NCBI RefSeq assembly: GCF_018882285.1
Contig: NZ_JACVOT010000001.1
Location: 1,588,113-1,652,112, forward strand
Reading direction: 5' to 3'
DNA from: Polynucleobacter sp. AM-26B4
Lineage (GTDB): Bacteria > Pseudomonadota > Gammaproteobacteria > Burkholderiales > Burkholderiaceae
DNA: 64,000 bases
The notes beneath the pieces are model-generated. The model was not told where the DNA came from. It ran no database searches and worked only from the letters and a program-made list of their open reading frames with translations. The position numbers and the translations under genes were made by a program. This document shows positions 1-9,468 of the stretch, in pieces (the first letter of the stretch is position 1; each line of letters begins with the position of its first letter).

Positions 1-1
1 C

Positions 2-532
2 ATTGGTGTGGATCCGCACGGCAGCAATGATGAGCCAGACATGAGCAATTTACGTTACGGCAAGATTTGTATCTTGTCAGATGCGGACGTGGATGGTGCA
101 CACATTCAAGTATTGCTGCTCACCTTGTTCTACAAACACTTCCCGAAACTCATGGAACGTGGTCATGTGTACATTGCACGCCCACCATTGTTCCGTGTGG
201 ATGCTCCGGCGCGCGGAAAAAAACCTGCACAAAAACTATACGCTTTGGATGAGGGCGAGTTAAAAGCGATTGAAGATAAATTGCGCAAAGAAGGTTTGCG
301 TGAGGGCAGTTGGCAAATCAGCCGCTTCAAAGGTTTGGGTGAGATGAACGCTGAACAGCTTTGGGACACAACACTCAATCCTGATACACGTCGTTTATTG
401 CCAGTCACTGAGGGTGCCTTGGGTGAAGTTGAAACAGTTAAAACCATGGACATGTTGATGGGCAAATCTGAATCAGGTGCTCGCAAAACATGGCTTGAAG
501 AACGCGGCAATGAAGTTGAAGCAGACATTTAA
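2..532 (+). CDS. parE: DNA topoisomerase IV subunit B, C-terminal part (5' end outside window)
   Basis: This is the ATPase/TOPRIM subunit of topoisomerase IV, which with ParC decatenates daughter chromosomes in the cytoplasm. Only the last 176 codons are present: the frame is open from base 2 with no plausible start. The TOPRIM metal-binding DxD appears as SDADVDG (about bases 78-98), and the conserved end of the type II B subunit is seen as SRFKGLGEMN and LNPDTRR. The protein ends at the usual ParE C-terminus without the insertion found in some GyrB proteins. parC follows 26 bp downstream on the same strand, as expected for a parE-parC operon. Adjacency to a ParC lacking GyrA-type features favours ParE over GyrB. 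Confidence 0.93.
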   Translation: MGVDPHGSNDEPDMSNLRYGKICILSDADVDGAHIQVLLLTLFYKHFPKLMERGHVYIARPPLFRVDAPARGKKPAQKLYALDEGELKAIEDKLRKEGLREGSWQISRFKGLGEMNAEQLWDTTLNPDTRRLLPVTEGALGEVETVKTMDMLMGKSESGARKTWLEERGNEVEADI

Positions 533-558
533 GTCTTAAGAATTAAGAAAAATACCGA

Positions 559-2952
559 ATGAGTAAAAAGAAAAACAATCCGAATCAAGAGCCAGATTTA
601 TTTGCTGACATGGGCGATGAATCTGATTCCCAGCCTATAGCGACGGCACCACGAGTGGTACCGAACACTGCTGATGTTGATTCATTGACTCTGGCAACGT
701 ATGCCGAGCGTGCTTATCTTGACTACGCCATCAGCGTGGTGAAGGGCCGTGCTTTGCCTGAAGTGGCTGATGGTCAAAAACCAGTTCAACGCCGCATTTT
801 GTTCGCGATGAATGAAATGAATCTGCGCGCTGATGCAAAACCAGTGAAAAGTGCGCGTGTGGTTGGTGACGTGTTGGGTAAATTCCATCCGCACGGTGAC
901 CAATCTGCTTATGACGCTTTGGTTCGTTTGGCACAAGATTTCTCATTACGCTATCCATTGATTGATGGCCAAGGTAACTTTGGTTCACGAGACGGCGATG
1001 GTGCTGCGGCGATGCGTTACACAGAAGCTCGCTTAACCAAGATTGCTAGTTTGCTCTTAGATGAAATCGATGAAGGCACAGTTGATTTCATCCCTAACTA
1101 CGATGGTTCGATGCAAGAGCCACGCTTGCTACCAGCAAGATTGCCGTTTGTTCTTTTGAATGGTGCTTCAGGTATTGCTGTGGGTATGGCCACAGAAGTG
1201 CCATCACACAACTTAAAAGAAGTGGCGAGTGCAGCCATTGCACTCATGAAGAATCCAAAAATCTCTCATGATGAATTGATGTCATACATACCGGGTCCAG
1301 ATTTCCCGGGTGGTGCGCAGATCATTTCTTCTCATGCAGAAATTTCACAAATCTATCAAACAGGTCGTGGCAGCTTAAAAGTCAGAGCCCGTTGGGTGAT
1401 TGAAGATATGGCTCGCGGCCAATGGAAATTGGTTGTGACAGAAATGCCACCAGGCACTTCAACACAAAAAGTATTGCAAGAAATTGAAGAGCTGACCAAC
1501 CCGAAAGTCAAAGTTGGTAAGAAAACCTTAACGCCTGAACAAAACAATCTCAAGCAAACCATCTTGAGCTTATTGGATTCGGTGCGTGATGAATCAAGCA
1601 AAGACGCTGCAGTTCGTTTGGTGTTTGAGCCAAAGACCAAAAACATCGATGTGAATGAATTCGTCACAACCTTGTTGGCACATACCTCACTTGAGTCCAA
1701 TGCACCGATCAACTTGGTGATGATTGGCAATGATGGTCGCCCACGTCAAAAAGGTCTTGGCGAGATTCTGAGTGAATGGATCGAGTTCCGTGTTGCAACA
1801 GTGACGCGCAGAACCAAGCATCGCTTGAGCAAAGTCAATGACCGCATTCATATCCTAGAAGGACGTCAATTAGTTCTTCTCAATATCGACAAAGTCATCA
1901 AAATCATTCGTGGCAGTGATGAGCCTAAAGCTGATTTGATGACCGCATTCAAGCTCTCTGAGCGTCAAGCCGAAGATATCTTAGAGATTCGCTTGCGTCA
2001 GTTAGCAAGACTAGAAGCCATCAAGATTGAACAAGAGCTCAAAGAGCTCAATGCTGAAAAAGAAGATTTAGAGAGCATCTTGGGCAGTGATAGCAATATG
2101 CGCAAACGCATCGTCAAAGAAATCGAAGCTGACATGAAGACCTTCGGTGATGAGCGTCGCACCATGATTCAGGAAGAGAAGAAAGCAATTGCTGAAACCA
2201 AAGTCATCGATGAACCAGTCACTGTGATTGTTTCTCAGCGTGGTTGGGTCAGAGCTCGTCAAGGTCATGAGCATGATCCACAGCAATTCAGCTTCAAGGC
2301 AGGCGATGGTATGTATGGCACCTTTGAATGCCGTACCACCGACGTGGTTCTTGGTTTTGGTAGCAATGGTCGTGTTTACACCGTGCCTGTTTCAGATTTG
2401 CCAGGAGCCAGAGGTGATGGTTCTCCGTTGACGGGTTTTGTTAACTTGGCAGCAGGCACTCAGATGGTGGCTTACTACGCCGGACACAATGACGACTTGC
2501 TCTTGTTGTCGATGAAATCAGGCAATGGTTTCTTGGCGAACGTGGCAGATATGACAACACGTAACAAAGCGGGTAAATCATTTGTGGGTGTCGATGCTAA
2601 ATTTGCTCCAGGTGATGCGCCATTGGCCCCAGCCAAAGTTCAAGAAGGCATGAAGCAAGTGGCTTGCTTATCTGAGAATGGACGACTCTTGGTCTTCTCA
2701 TTGGATGATTTGAAGCGTTTGCCAACAGGTGGCAAGGGTGTGATCTTGATGGATCTTGATAAAGCTGAGCGGCTTCAGTCTGCGATTGCAGTGGGCCCAT
2801 CAGGCGCTGTCATTTCTGGTCTTGGTAGAGCAGGTAAGCCAACGGAAGCTGCATTGGATGCGAAAACTTTGAAGTCATTCACAGCCAATCGTGCTCGCAA
2901 GGGTCATGCATTAGAGCCTAAGCTCAAAGATGCCAAGCTGACTGCGCAATAA
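559..2952 (+). CDS. parC: DNA topoisomerase IV subunit A
   Basis: This is the DNA-cleaving subunit of topoisomerase IV, 797 aa. The N-terminus carries about 40 acidic, low-complexity residues before the conserved core. The winged-helix breakage-reunion domain is clear: [10 protein letters not shown], then [10 protein letters not shown] (about residues 105-114), and the catalytic tyrosine in [10 protein letters not shown] at Tyr154. The coiled coil at about residues 470-550 and a short C-terminal beta-pinwheel follow; no canonical GyrA box was noticed, which supports ParC rather than GyrA. Length is slightly above E. coli ParC. The gene lies 26 bp behind parE and is probably co-transcribed. 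A hairpin separates it from the convergent LysR gene. Confidence 0.95.
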   Translation: MSKKKNNPNQEPDLFADMGDESDSQPIATAPRVVPNTADVDSLTLATYAERAYLDYAISVVKGRALPEVADGQKPVQRRILFAMNEMNLRADAKPVKSARVVGDVLGKFHPHGDQSAYDALVRLAQDFSLRYPLIDGQGNFGSRDGDGAAAMRYTEARLTKIASLLLDEIDEGTVDFIPNYDGSMQEPRLLPARLPFVLLNGASGIAVGMATEVPSHNLKEVASAAIALMKNPKISHDELMSYIPGPDFPGGAQIISSHAEISQIYQTGRGSLKVRARWVIEDMARGQWKLVVTEMPPGTSTQKVLQEIEELTNPKVKVGKKTLTPEQNNLKQTILSLLDSVRDESSKDAAVRLVFEPKTKNIDVNEFVTTLLAHTSLESNAPINLVMIGNDGRPRQKGLGEILSEWIEFRVATVTRRTKHRLSKVNDRIHILEGRQLVLLNIDKVIKIIRGSDEPKADLMTAFKLSERQAEDILEIRLRQLARLEAIKIEQELKELNAEKEDLESILGSDSNMRKRIVKEIEADMKTFGDERRTMIQEEKKAIAETKVIDEPVTVIVSQRGWVRARQGHEHDPQQFSFKAGDGMYGTFECRTTDVVLGFGSNGRVYTVPVSDLPGARGDGSPLTGFVNLAAGTQMVAYYAGHNDDLLLLSMKSGNGFLANVADMTTRNKAGKSFVGVDAKFAPGDAPLAPAKVQEGMKQVACLSENGRLLVFSLDDLKRLPTGGKGVILMDLDKAERLQSAIAVGPSGAVISGLGRAGKPTEAALDAKTLKSFTANRARKGHALEPKLKDAKLTAQ

Positions 2953-2992
2953 ACCAGCGAGTTTCAAATTTGATCGGTGAGAGTCATAAGAA

Positions 2993-3014
2993 GTGAGAGT
3001 CGCTGGACTCTCAC
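2993..3014. terminator. Hairpin between convergent parC and LysR genes
   Basis: A perfect 9-bp stem, GTGAGAGTC / GACTCTCAC, with a GCTG loop lies between two convergent genes and touches the last base of the LysR stop codon. There is no U-tract on either side, so a factor-independent terminator is only inferred from position; it may instead protect the mRNA 3' ends. Confidence 0.5.
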
Positions 3015-3910
3015 TATCTCCAAGCCTTGGCTTGGTCTGATAGATGTTTTTTGAAGATGCTGGCGATTGGCGATAGCTTTTTGCCTTTAGGTCTCACGAT
3101 GTGCCAACTTGTTTCAATTGGAAAATCAGCGCATTTCAAAATCGCTACTTCATTTTGAGTGCTGGCTTCACTCAATGAGTACTTTGATAAAACTGCCAAT
3201 CCCAAACCACCGATCACAGCTTCTTTGATCGCCTCATTGCTGCCAAGCTCAAGTCTCACATCGGGTTTGAACTTCAACTTTTTGAAGTGAGCATCAATGG
3301 CCATTCTGGTACCAGAACCTTTTTCTCTAAAAATAAACTGCTCGTCTTTTAAGCTGGCAATATCGATCAGCTTTTTCTTAGCCATTGGAGAATTTTTTGG
3401 AGCGACTAAGACCAAAGGATTGGGCATGAAGATTTCATCTTCAATATCCAAGTTCAGCGGTGGTTGAGACATGATGTAAAGGTCATCTAAGTTTTCTTCT
3501 AGGCGCTTCACAACACCATCACGATTCAATACTTCTAAAGAAATATCTAGATCTGGGTATTTGGCACAAAACGTTCCCAATAATCTTGGGATGAAATATT
3601 TGGCAGTGCTGACCACGGCCACCTTGAGCTTTCCTCTGGTGAAACCCTTTAAGCCATCGGCTTGCTGTTCAAAGTTTTCCCATTCGCTCACAATCGCCCT
3701 GGCAGATCTGGCCAACTCGTGACCCATTTCAGTCAAATAGACCTTTCTAGAGACCACTTCATACAAAGGTAAACCAACGGCTTCGGTGATTTCTTTTAAC
3801 TGCATCGAAGCAGTGGGTTGGGTGACATGAAGAACCCTGGCGGCAGCGCTGACACTGCCTGTGTCTGCAAGGGCTAAGAAAAGGCGCAATTGTCTGAAGG
3901 TGATATTCAT
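3014..3910 (-). CDS. LysR-family transcriptional regulator (CbbR/CmpR-like)
   Basis: A 298-aa LysR-type regulator. The N-terminal winged helix-turn-helix is at about residues 3-62 (QLRLFLALADTGSVSAAA, then HVTQPTASMQLKEI), followed by a two-lobed effector-binding domain. The sequence style (FRQLRLF, PTASMQLKEI, GSGTRMAID) resembles CbbR/CmpR regulators of carbon fixation and bicarbonate uptake. It is divergent from an SbtA-type bicarbonate permease with 129 bp between the starts, the classical arrangement in which a LysR protein controls its neighbour and itself. Family: seen. Control of the permease by inorganic carbon or a C2 metabolite: inferred. No RuBisCO gene is in the window. Confidence 0.85.
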   Translation of the reverse strand: MNITFRQLRLFLALADTGSVSAAARVLHVTQPTASMQLKEITEAVGLPLYEVVSRKVYLTEMGHELARSARAIVSEWENFEQQADGLKGFTRGKLKVAVVSTAKYFIPRLLGTFCAKYPDLDISLEVLNRDGVVKRLEENLDDLYIMSQPPLNLDIEDEIFMPNPLVLVAPKNSPMAKKKLIDIASLKDEQFIFREKGSGTRMAIDAHFKKLKFKPDVRLELGSNEAIKEAVIGGLGLAVLSKYSLSEASTQNEVAILKCADFPIETSWHIVRPKGKKLSPIASIFKKHLSDQAKAWR

Positions 3911-3948
3911 GGGTTTTGGCTCGCAAATGTGGTCATGGTGATCATATT

Positions 3949-4008
3949 GGTCATAGACTTTTATCTATGTATTTATATCATAAATACGATTTTACTTTAT
4001 GTATGACC
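3949..4008. promoter_or_regulatory. Candidate LysR operator region between regulator and permease
   Basis: The divergent intergenic region holds two nested inverted repeats. The inner one is GTATTTA-tatca-TAAATAC (3969-3987), a 7-bp dyad with a 5-bp spacer that contains the T-N11-A pattern of LysR sites. The outer one is GGTCATA (3949-3955) paired with TATGACC (4002-4008); a further GGTCAT copy lies at 3931-3936. Such paired sites are typical of a recognition and an activation site, but which gene each serves is inferred. Confidence 0.5.
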
Positions 4009-4039
4009 GTTTTTATCATGGCGGCTAAAGGAAACAATC

Positions 4040-5002
4040 ATGACCAATCTACTTGATCCATCCATTCTATTTTTCATCTTTGGCATCTTCGCTGGCTTGG
4101 TGCGTTCCAATTTAGAGATTCCTCAGCAAATATCTCGTTTCTTGTCCCTTTACTTGCTCATGGCATTGGGATTGAAGGGCGGCTTTGCCCTGAATCAATC
4201 TGGCTTCACTCCAGAGATTGCAATCAGTCTTGGCTTGGCAATCGGTCTTGCGATTCTTGTCCCATTGGTCGGCTACAACTTACTCAAGCAAAAATTAGAT
4301 AAATTAGACGCCGCCGCAATCGCAGCTGCTTATGGTTCTGTGAGTGCGGTGACCTTCATCACCGCCACTCAAGTCCTCGATCAAAATGGCATTACTTACG
4401 GTGGGCACATGGCTGCTGCGATGGCCTTGATGGAGTCACCGGCGATCATCATTGCGATTGTGCTCGCCAACAGAATTCGATTGCAGCGCTCTGGCGATAA
4501 AACAGGGCACACACCCATTGGAAAAATCCTTCATGAATCATTCACGGATGGTGGCCAGCTATTACTTTTAGGATCATTGATGGTTGGCATCATTTCTGGT
4601 GAGGCTGGACTCAAAGTCATGGCGCCATTCTCAATCGACTTGTTCAAAGGATTGTTGGCATTCTTCTTGCTCGACATGGGCTTGGTTGCTGCCAGAAGTA
4701 TTGGCGAGCTGAAAGGGAAGCCGCCCATCACTTTTTTGTATGGCTTCATAGCTCCACCAGTACATGCAATGGCAGCCTTGGCTTTGTGTTTGATGTTTGG
4801 CGTGGCTTTGGGCGATACAGTCTTGTTGATGATTCTCGCAGCGAGTGCTTCATACATTGCTGTGCCAGCGGTCTTGCGTCACGCGATGCCCGAAGTGAAT
4901 CCCGCGTTGTACATGGGCACTTCATTGGGCATCACGTTCCCCTTGAACATCATCGTGGGAATACCGGCTTACATTTGGATGGCTGGTTACTTTGTGAAGT
5001 AA
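4040..5002 (+). CDS. sbtA: SbtA-type sodium-dependent bicarbonate permease
   Basis: A 320-aa inner-membrane protein of the Sbt_1 family (formerly DUF897), whose cyanobacterial members import bicarbonate with sodium. The sequence is hydrophobic throughout, with roughly ten membrane segments in two halves; the family-like start LLDPSILFFIFGIFAGLVRS and the second-half LLLLGSLMVGIISGE are visible. The start has a fair ribosome site (aaaggaaac). No PII-like SbtB gene lies beside it; instead a LysR gene is divergent. In this organism the likely use of bicarbonate is carboxylation (propionyl-CoA carboxylase is encoded nearby) rather than CO2 fixation, which is an inference. The symbol reflects family membership, not tested transport. 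Confidence 0.75.
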   Translation: MTNLLDPSILFFIFGIFAGLVRSNLEIPQQISRFLSLYLLMALGLKGGFALNQSGFTPEIAISLGLAIGLAILVPLVGYNLLKQKLDKLDAAAIAAAYGSVSAVTFITATQVLDQNGITYGGHMAAAMALMESPAIIIAIVLANRIRLQRSGDKTGHTPIGKILHESFTDGGQLLLLGSLMVGIISGEAGLKVMAPFSIDLFKGLLAFFLLDMGLVAARSIGELKGKPPITFLYGFIAPPVHAMAALALCLMFGVALGDTVLLMILAASASYIAVPAVLRHAMPEVNPALYMGTSLGITFPLNIIVGIPAYIWMAGYFVK

Positions 5003-5020
5003 AAAATTAAGTGATCAGGT

Positions 5021-5479
5021 TTACTCAACTTCAGCAATCAATTCGATTTCAACGCAAGCGCCCAAAGGAATTTGTGCCACACCAAAGGCGCTGCGTGCAT
5101 GTTTGCCAGCTTCACCAAAAACTTCAAACAATAATTCAGAACAACCATTCGTTACCAAATGATGCTCTGTGTATGTTTCTGTTGAATTAACCAAGCTCAT
5201 CACTTTTACGATGCGCTTCACTCGATCCAAATTACCAAGATGAGCTTGCATGGTCGCCATCAAATCAATCGCAATACTGCGCGCTGCCAATTTGCCTTCT
5301 TCAGTGTTCATGGTCAAACCTAATTTACCAACCAATGGTTTGCCATCTTTTTTAGCAATGTGACCAGAGAGGAATAGGGTGTTACCAGTTTGTGCTGACA
5401 TCACATAAGCAGCAGCTGGAGCGCCAGCAGTTGGCAGTTCAATTTGAAGTTCTTTTAAGCGTTGTGCGATTGTCGACAT
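5021..5479 (-). CDS. RidA/YjgF-family protein
   Basis: A 152-aa member of the RidA/YER057c/UK114 superfamily, probably a cytoplasmic trimer; typical members hydrolyse reactive enamine/imine intermediates. The long form is recognisable by FLSGHIAKKDGKP, VKVMSLVNST and the C-terminal RSAFGVAQIPLGACVEIE. The reading frame extends 16 codons further upstream, but the ATG at 5479 has a good AGGAGA ribosome site and matches the family start, so it was chosen. The catalytic arginine of true RidA (in NRxT/P-type motifs near the C-terminus) is not evident, so deaminase activity is uncertain. It converges on the permease gene with an 18-bp gap. Confidence 0.82.
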   Translation of the reverse strand: MSTIAQRLKELQIELPTAGAPAAAYVMSAQTGNTLFLSGHIAKKDGKPLVGKLGLTMNTEEGKLAARSIAIDLMATMQAHLGNLDRVKRIVKVMSLVNSTETYTEHHLVTNGCSELLFEVFGEAGKHARSAFGVAQIPLGACVEIELIAEVE

Positions 5480-5703
5480 CAAGGTTCTCCTAAATAATGC
5501 GTCATTGTATTGCGATGCCAAGACCATGACTTAGCAAAACTAATATTTCATGAAGTTTGTAGTTGATTTGAAGAATTTTGAGCTCTCAAGCACGATTTGT
5601 TGGGAAAAAACTCTAAAAATTCCAATTTCTGAACCCATTTTTCCCTCTCATCCGCTATACTCGCATCGAAGAAATTTTTGATCTAACTCAATATTTGGTC
5701 ACT

Positions 5704-6054
5704 ATGAAAAAACTACTAACTGTTGCCGTTGCCGCCATGACTTTGGCTGGTACTGTGAATGCCCAAGGTGTTAAGGGCGATATTAAAGCTGCTGAATCTA
5801 AAGTGGCGATGTGTATTGGTTGCCATGCGATTCCTGGCTACCGCTCAAGTTTCCCTGAGATTTACACCGTACCTATGATTGGTGGACAGAACCCTGAATA
5901 CATCGTTGCTGCTTTGCAAGCATACAAAAAAGGTGAGCGTAAGCACCCAACCATGCGTGGTATCGCTGGTTCATTAACAGATCAAGATATGGCTGACCTA
6001 GCGGTTTACTACGCTGCTCAGACATCAGCAACAACCATCAATAAATTGAAATAA
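5704..6054 (+). CDS. Periplasmic cytochrome c (class I, c553/c4-like), first of pair
   Basis: A 116-aa exported cytochrome. A Sec signal peptide covers residues 1-20 (cleavage after VNA), followed by one haem-binding motif CIGCH (Cys37, Cys40, His41). A likely distal methionine ligand lies in HPTMRGIAG. The fold matches small class I cytochromes of the c553/c4 half-domain type with a MIGGQNPEY segment. A TTG lies three codons upstream in frame, but the ATG at 5704 precisely begins the signal peptide. The second cytochrome starts 15 bp after the stop, so the two probably form an operon and may work as a diheme-like pair carrying electrons to a terminal oxidase. Confidence 0.9.
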   Translation: MKKLLTVAVAAMTLAGTVNAQGVKGDIKAAESKVAMCIGCHAIPGYRSSFPEIYTVPMIGGQNPEYIVAALQAYKKGERKHPTMRGIAGSLTDQDMADLAVYYAAQTSATTINKLK

Positions 6055-6069
6055 GCGGGAGAAGTCGAC

Positions 6070-6420
6070 ATGAAACGTATTTTGATTGCTATCGCAACGG
6101 CCTCTATCGCAATGACTGCAGTATCTGCTCAAGCTGCTGATCTTAAAAAAGGTCAAGAGCTATTGGTCAAAGGTAACTGTGCAGCTTGTCACGGTGAAGG
6201 CATGAACAAGCCAGTGGTGGCTGAGTATCCTAAGTTGGCTGGTCAGCATGCTGATTATCTTTATTACGCTTTGAAAGCCTACAAAGTCACTAACAACCCA
6301 AACATTGGCCGTAGCAATGCGATCATGGCTGGTCAAGTAGCCCAGTTTTCAGACAGAGATCTAAAAGACATGGCTGCTTACATCGCTAGCTTGCCTGGTA
6401 ACTTGGTGGTTAAGAAGTAA
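6070..6420 (+). CDS. Periplasmic cytochrome c (class I, c553-like), second of pair
   Basis: Also 116 aa, with a signal peptide (residues 1-22, ending AQA) and one CAACH haem motif at exactly the same position as in its neighbour (Cys37, Cys40, His41). The PKLAGQHADY segment and NAIMAGQVA, with the probable methionine ligand, are typical of c4/c553 cytochromes. The equal length and spacing suggest that the two genes arose by tandem duplication and then diverged, or that a split diheme c4 is encoded in two pieces. Ribosome site gggag 8 bp before ATG. A strong terminator follows. Confidence 0.92.
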   Translation: MKRILIAIATASIAMTAVSAQAADLKKGQELLVKGNCAACHGEGMNKPVVAEYPKLAGQHADYLYYALKAYKVTNNPNIGRSNAIMAGQVAQFSDRDLKDMAAYIASLPGNLVVKK

Positions 6421-6453
6421 TCAATTAGCTGAGCAAATTAGCTAAAACAAAAA

Positions 6454-6477
6454 AGCCGCTTCAAAGCGGCTTTTTTT
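6454..6477. terminator. Bidirectional intrinsic terminator after the cytochrome pair
   Basis: Stem AGCCGCT / AGCGGCT with a TCAA loop, preceded by an A-run and followed by seven Ts. It ends the cytochrome operon on the plus strand and can end the converging GntR gene on the minus strand. Confidence 0.9.
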
Positions 6478-6520
6478 ATGGTTAAAACTAACTAAGTAAA
6501 GTTCACCAACAGAAGCAACA

Positions 6521-7165
6521 TCACTTGGCCGCCAACTGACCTTGTAAAAAATGCTCTTTCATCAACTTTTCGGATAAATCAGGATCTCTGGCCAATAGGG
6601 CGGAGAGTATCTTGCGATGCTCTAACAGGGAGCTTTCCATCCTGCCACGTTTACTCAAAGAATCTCGGCGTTGCAGTTTAAGAACCTTCTTGAGGTCATC
6701 GATCGTGCGCTTCATCCAAGGATTGCTGGAGATTTCTTGGATTTTTTCGTGAAAAGACTGATTGATGGCGAAAAACTCATCCAAATCTCGGTCTGCAGCA
6801 GCTCTTTCTAGCTTCAAGTGGATGGAATCCAAGGCTTCCAGCTGTTTTTCGGTGGCTTTGGTGGCTGCTTCGCGACAGGCTTGACCTTCAAGAAGGGCAA
6901 GAACAGTGAAAATTTGGTTCAAGTCAGACTTGCTGACTTCAGTCACATAGGCGCCACGGCGCATTTTCATGGTGATTAAGCCTTCGGCCGCCAAAACCTT
7001 GATGGCTTCGCGCATGGGGGTGCGACTGATGCCGTATTCAGCGGCAATCGCTTGTTCGTCGATCCAGGCTCCCGGGGCGTATTCGTGCGAGAAGATACTA
7101 TTTCTTAACCTTTCGGCGACTTCCTCGTACAATGGCCTTGGTGCTAATGATATTTTTGCATTCAT
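6521..7165 (-). CDS. GntR-family (FadR/FCD subfamily) regulator of the propionyl-CoA operon
   Basis: A 214-aa regulator with an N-terminal GntR winged helix (AAEYGISRTPMREAIKVLA, about residues 40-60) and an all-helical FCD ligand-binding domain. Three histidines typical of FCD metal/ligand sites can be seen in NQSFHEKI, LEHRKILS and KEHFLQGQ. It is divergent from the methylmalonyl-CoA mutase operon, with 93 bp between starts, and a perfect 16-bp palindrome overlaps its own start codon. The inferred role is repression of the mutase/carboxylase operon and of itself, released by a propionyl- or methylmalonyl-type metabolite. Confidence 0.85.
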   Translation of the reverse strand: MNAKISLAPRPLYEEVAERLRNSIFSHEYAPGAWIDEQAIAAEYGISRTPMREAIKVLAAEGLITMKMRRGAYVTEVSKSDLNQIFTVLALLEGQACREAATKATEKQLEALDSIHLKLERAAADRDLDEFFAINQSFHEKIQEISSNPWMKRTIDDLKKVLKLQRRDSLSKRGRMESSLLEHRKILSALLARDPDLSEKLMKEHFLQGQLAAK

Positions 7166-7175
7166 AATTATGAAT
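7160..7175. promoter_or_regulatory. Perfect palindrome overlapping the GntR start, likely autoregulatory operator
   Basis: ATTCATAATTATGAAT is a perfect 16-bp dyad whose centre lies just upstream of the regulator's ATG (7163-7165 on the complement). GntR/FCD proteins bind short palindromes in the divergent intergenic region. Its position over the start codon suggests that binding would block the regulator's own expression and act at a distance on the mutase promoter. Confidence 0.6.
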
Positions 7176-7258
7176 TCATTTAATCACTTTTGTCAGGTAT
7201 ATGTCAAGCCCAAGAGGTTCAATATCATTAATCTGTTAAATGTATCGGTGGAGAAATA

Positions 7259-9427
7259 ATGAGTAAAACCACAAAGAGCCCATGGCCCGAGTTTTCTAAC
7301 CCTAGTCTTGAAGCTTGGGAAAAATCAGCAGCCAAATCTGCCCCCAACGGCAATGTGGATGCTTTAGGTTGGGATACTCCCGATGACATCAAATTAAAGG
7401 CGCTTTACACAGCAGCCGACACCGAAGGTTTACCGTTCGCTAATACCTTGCCTGGATTTGAGCCATTTGTTCGTGGCCCTCAGGCAACGATGTACTCCGT
7501 TCGCCCTTGGACGATTCGTCAATACGCCGGTTTCTCGACCGCAGAAGAATCCAACGCGTTTTATCGCAAAGCTTTGGCCGCAGGTGGTCAAGGTGTTTCA
7601 GTTGCTTTTGACTTAGCAACTCATCGTGGCTACGACTCTGACCATCCTCGTGTGACGGGTGATGTGGGTAAAGCGGGTGTAGCGATTGATTCAGTTGAAG
7701 ACATGAAGATTTTGTTCAATGAGATTCCATTGGACAAAGTATCTGTATCGATGACCATGAACGGTGCCGTATTGCCAATTTTGGCTGGCTATGTGGTCGC
7801 TGCAGAAGAACAAGGCGTGAGCCAGGATCAGTTATCAGGAACTATTCAAAATGATATTTTGAAAGAGTTCATGGTGCGTAATACGTACATCTACCCACCA
7901 GAGCCATCAATGCGCATCATTGGCGACATCATTGAGTACACCTCTCAAAAGATGCCGAAGTTCAATTCGATCTCTATTTCTGGATATCACATTCAAGAGG
8001 CGGGTGCGAACCAAGCATTGGAATTGGCTTTCACGATCGCTGATGGTAAAGAGTACGTAAAAACTGCCTTGAGCAAAGGCTTGGATGTGGATGGCTTTGC
8101 TGGTCGTCTATCTTTTTTCTTTGCCATCGGCATGAACTTCTATTTAGAAGTAGCGAAATTAAGAGCGGCTCGTTTGTTGTGGTGGCGCGTGATGAAGGAG
8201 TTCAATCCAAAGAATCCTAAGTCATTGATGCTAAGAACACACTGCCAAACATCCGGCTGGTCACTCACAGAGCAAGATCCATATAACAACGTGGTCAGAA
8301 CCACGATTGAAGCGATGGCAGCCGTATTCGGCGGCACACAGTCATTGCACACCAATTCATTTGATGAAGCGATTGCTTTGCCAACAGAATTCTCATCTCG
8401 CATTGCCCGCAATACCCAGTTGATCATTCAAGAAGAAACTCACATCACCAATGTGATTGATCCTTGGGCTGGTTCTTACATGATGGAAAAGCTCACGCAA
8501 GACATGGCAGATAAGGCGTGGGACATCATTCAAGAAGTTGAAGGCATGGGTGGCATGACCAAAGCGGTTGAAAGTGGTTGGGCCAAACTCAAAATTGAAG
8601 CAGCTGCTGCTGAAAAGCAAGCTTGTATCGATTCTGGCAAAGATGTGATTGTTGGTGTTAACAAATACAAGTTGGGCAAAGAAGATCCAATTGATATTTT
8701 GGATATCGACAACAACAAGGTTCGTGATTCACAAATTGCTCGTTTAAAAGACGTTAGAGCAAAGCGTGACAGTAAAAAAGTTCAGGCAGCCTTGGATGCG
8801 CTGACAGCCGCAGCAGAAAACAACACAGGCAACTTATTGGCTCTTGCAATCGATGCCATTCGTTTGCGCGCAACCGTGGGTGAAGTTTCTGATGCATTGG
8901 AAAAAGTTTACGGGCGCCATCGCGCCGATACTCAAAAGGTGACTGGTGTGTATGCAGCTGCTTATGACTCAGCAGAAGGCTGGGAAAAATTAAAAACAGA
9001 AATCGCTGAATTTGCCAAAGATCAGGGTCGTCACCCACGAGTGATGATTGCCAAATTAGGTCAAGACGGTCATGACCGTGGTGCCAAAGTGGTGGCCACA
9101 GCTTTTGCAGATTTGGGCTTTGACGTTGATATGGGACCTTTGTTCCAAACGCCAGAAGAGTGTGCGCGCCAAGCCATCGAGAACGATGTGCATGCGGTGG
9201 GCATTTCTACTTTGGCAGCAGGACATAAAACTTTGGTACCAGCCATCATTCAGGAACTGAAAAAGCAGGGTGCTGATGACATCATCGTCTTTGTGGGCGG
9301 TGTGATCCCACGTCAAGACTATGAGTTCTTGTACGAATCCGGTGTTAAGGGCATCTACGGCCCTGGTACACCGATTCCAGCATCGGCCAAGGATGTTTTA
9401 GAGCAAATTCGTTTGGCTCAAAAATAA
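7259..9427 (+). CDS. scpA: Methylmalonyl-CoA mutase (full-length catalytic subunit)
   Basis: A 722-aa adenosylcobalamin enzyme that isomerises (R)-methylmalonyl-CoA to succinyl-CoA. The N-terminal TIM barrel binds CoA ([20 protein letters not shown] region, about residues 75-95). The C-terminal B12 domain (about residues 595-722) has the cobalt-ligand motif DGHDRG with His605, then the GG of [10 protein letters not shown]. Length equals the catalytic subunit of homodimeric ScpA-type and heterodimeric MutB-type enzymes; no small MutA subunit is present, so a homodimer is inferred. The gene leads the operon mutase-meaB-pccB-pccA-epimerase, with ribosome site ggaga before ATG. Confidence 0.95.
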   Translation: MSKTTKSPWPEFSNPSLEAWEKSAAKSAPNGNVDALGWDTPDDIKLKALYTAADTEGLPFANTLPGFEPFVRGPQATMYSVRPWTIRQYAGFSTAEESNAFYRKALAAGGQGVSVAFDLATHRGYDSDHPRVTGDVGKAGVAIDSVEDMKILFNEIPLDKVSVSMTMNGAVLPILAGYVVAAEEQGVSQDQLSGTIQNDILKEFMVRNTYIYPPEPSMRIIGDIIEYTSQKMPKFNSISISGYHIQEAGANQALELAFTIADGKEYVKTALSKGLDVDGFAGRLSFFFAIGMNFYLEVAKLRAARLLWWRVMKEFNPKNPKSLMLRTHCQTSGWSLTEQDPYNNVVRTTIEAMAAVFGGTQSLHTNSFDEAIALPTEFSSRIARNTQLIIQEETHITNVIDPWAGSYMMEKLTQDMADKAWDIIQEVEGMGGMTKAVESGWAKLKIEAAAAEKQACIDSGKDVIVGVNKYKLGKEDPIDILDIDNNKVRDSQIARLKDVRAKRDSKKVQAALDALTAAAENNTGNLLALAIDAIRLRATVGEVSDALEKVYGRHRADTQKVTGVYAAAYDSAEGWEKLKTEIAEFAKDQGRHPRVMIAKLGQDGHDRGAKVVATAFADLGFDVDMGPLFQTPEECARQAIENDVHAVGISTLAAGHKTLVPAIIQELKKQGADDIIVFVGGVIPRQDYEFLYESGVKGIYGPGTPIPASAKDVLEQIRLAQK

Positions 9428-9468
9428 GCCAATCATTGATCAGCGAATAAACAGCTAAAAAGACCAGC

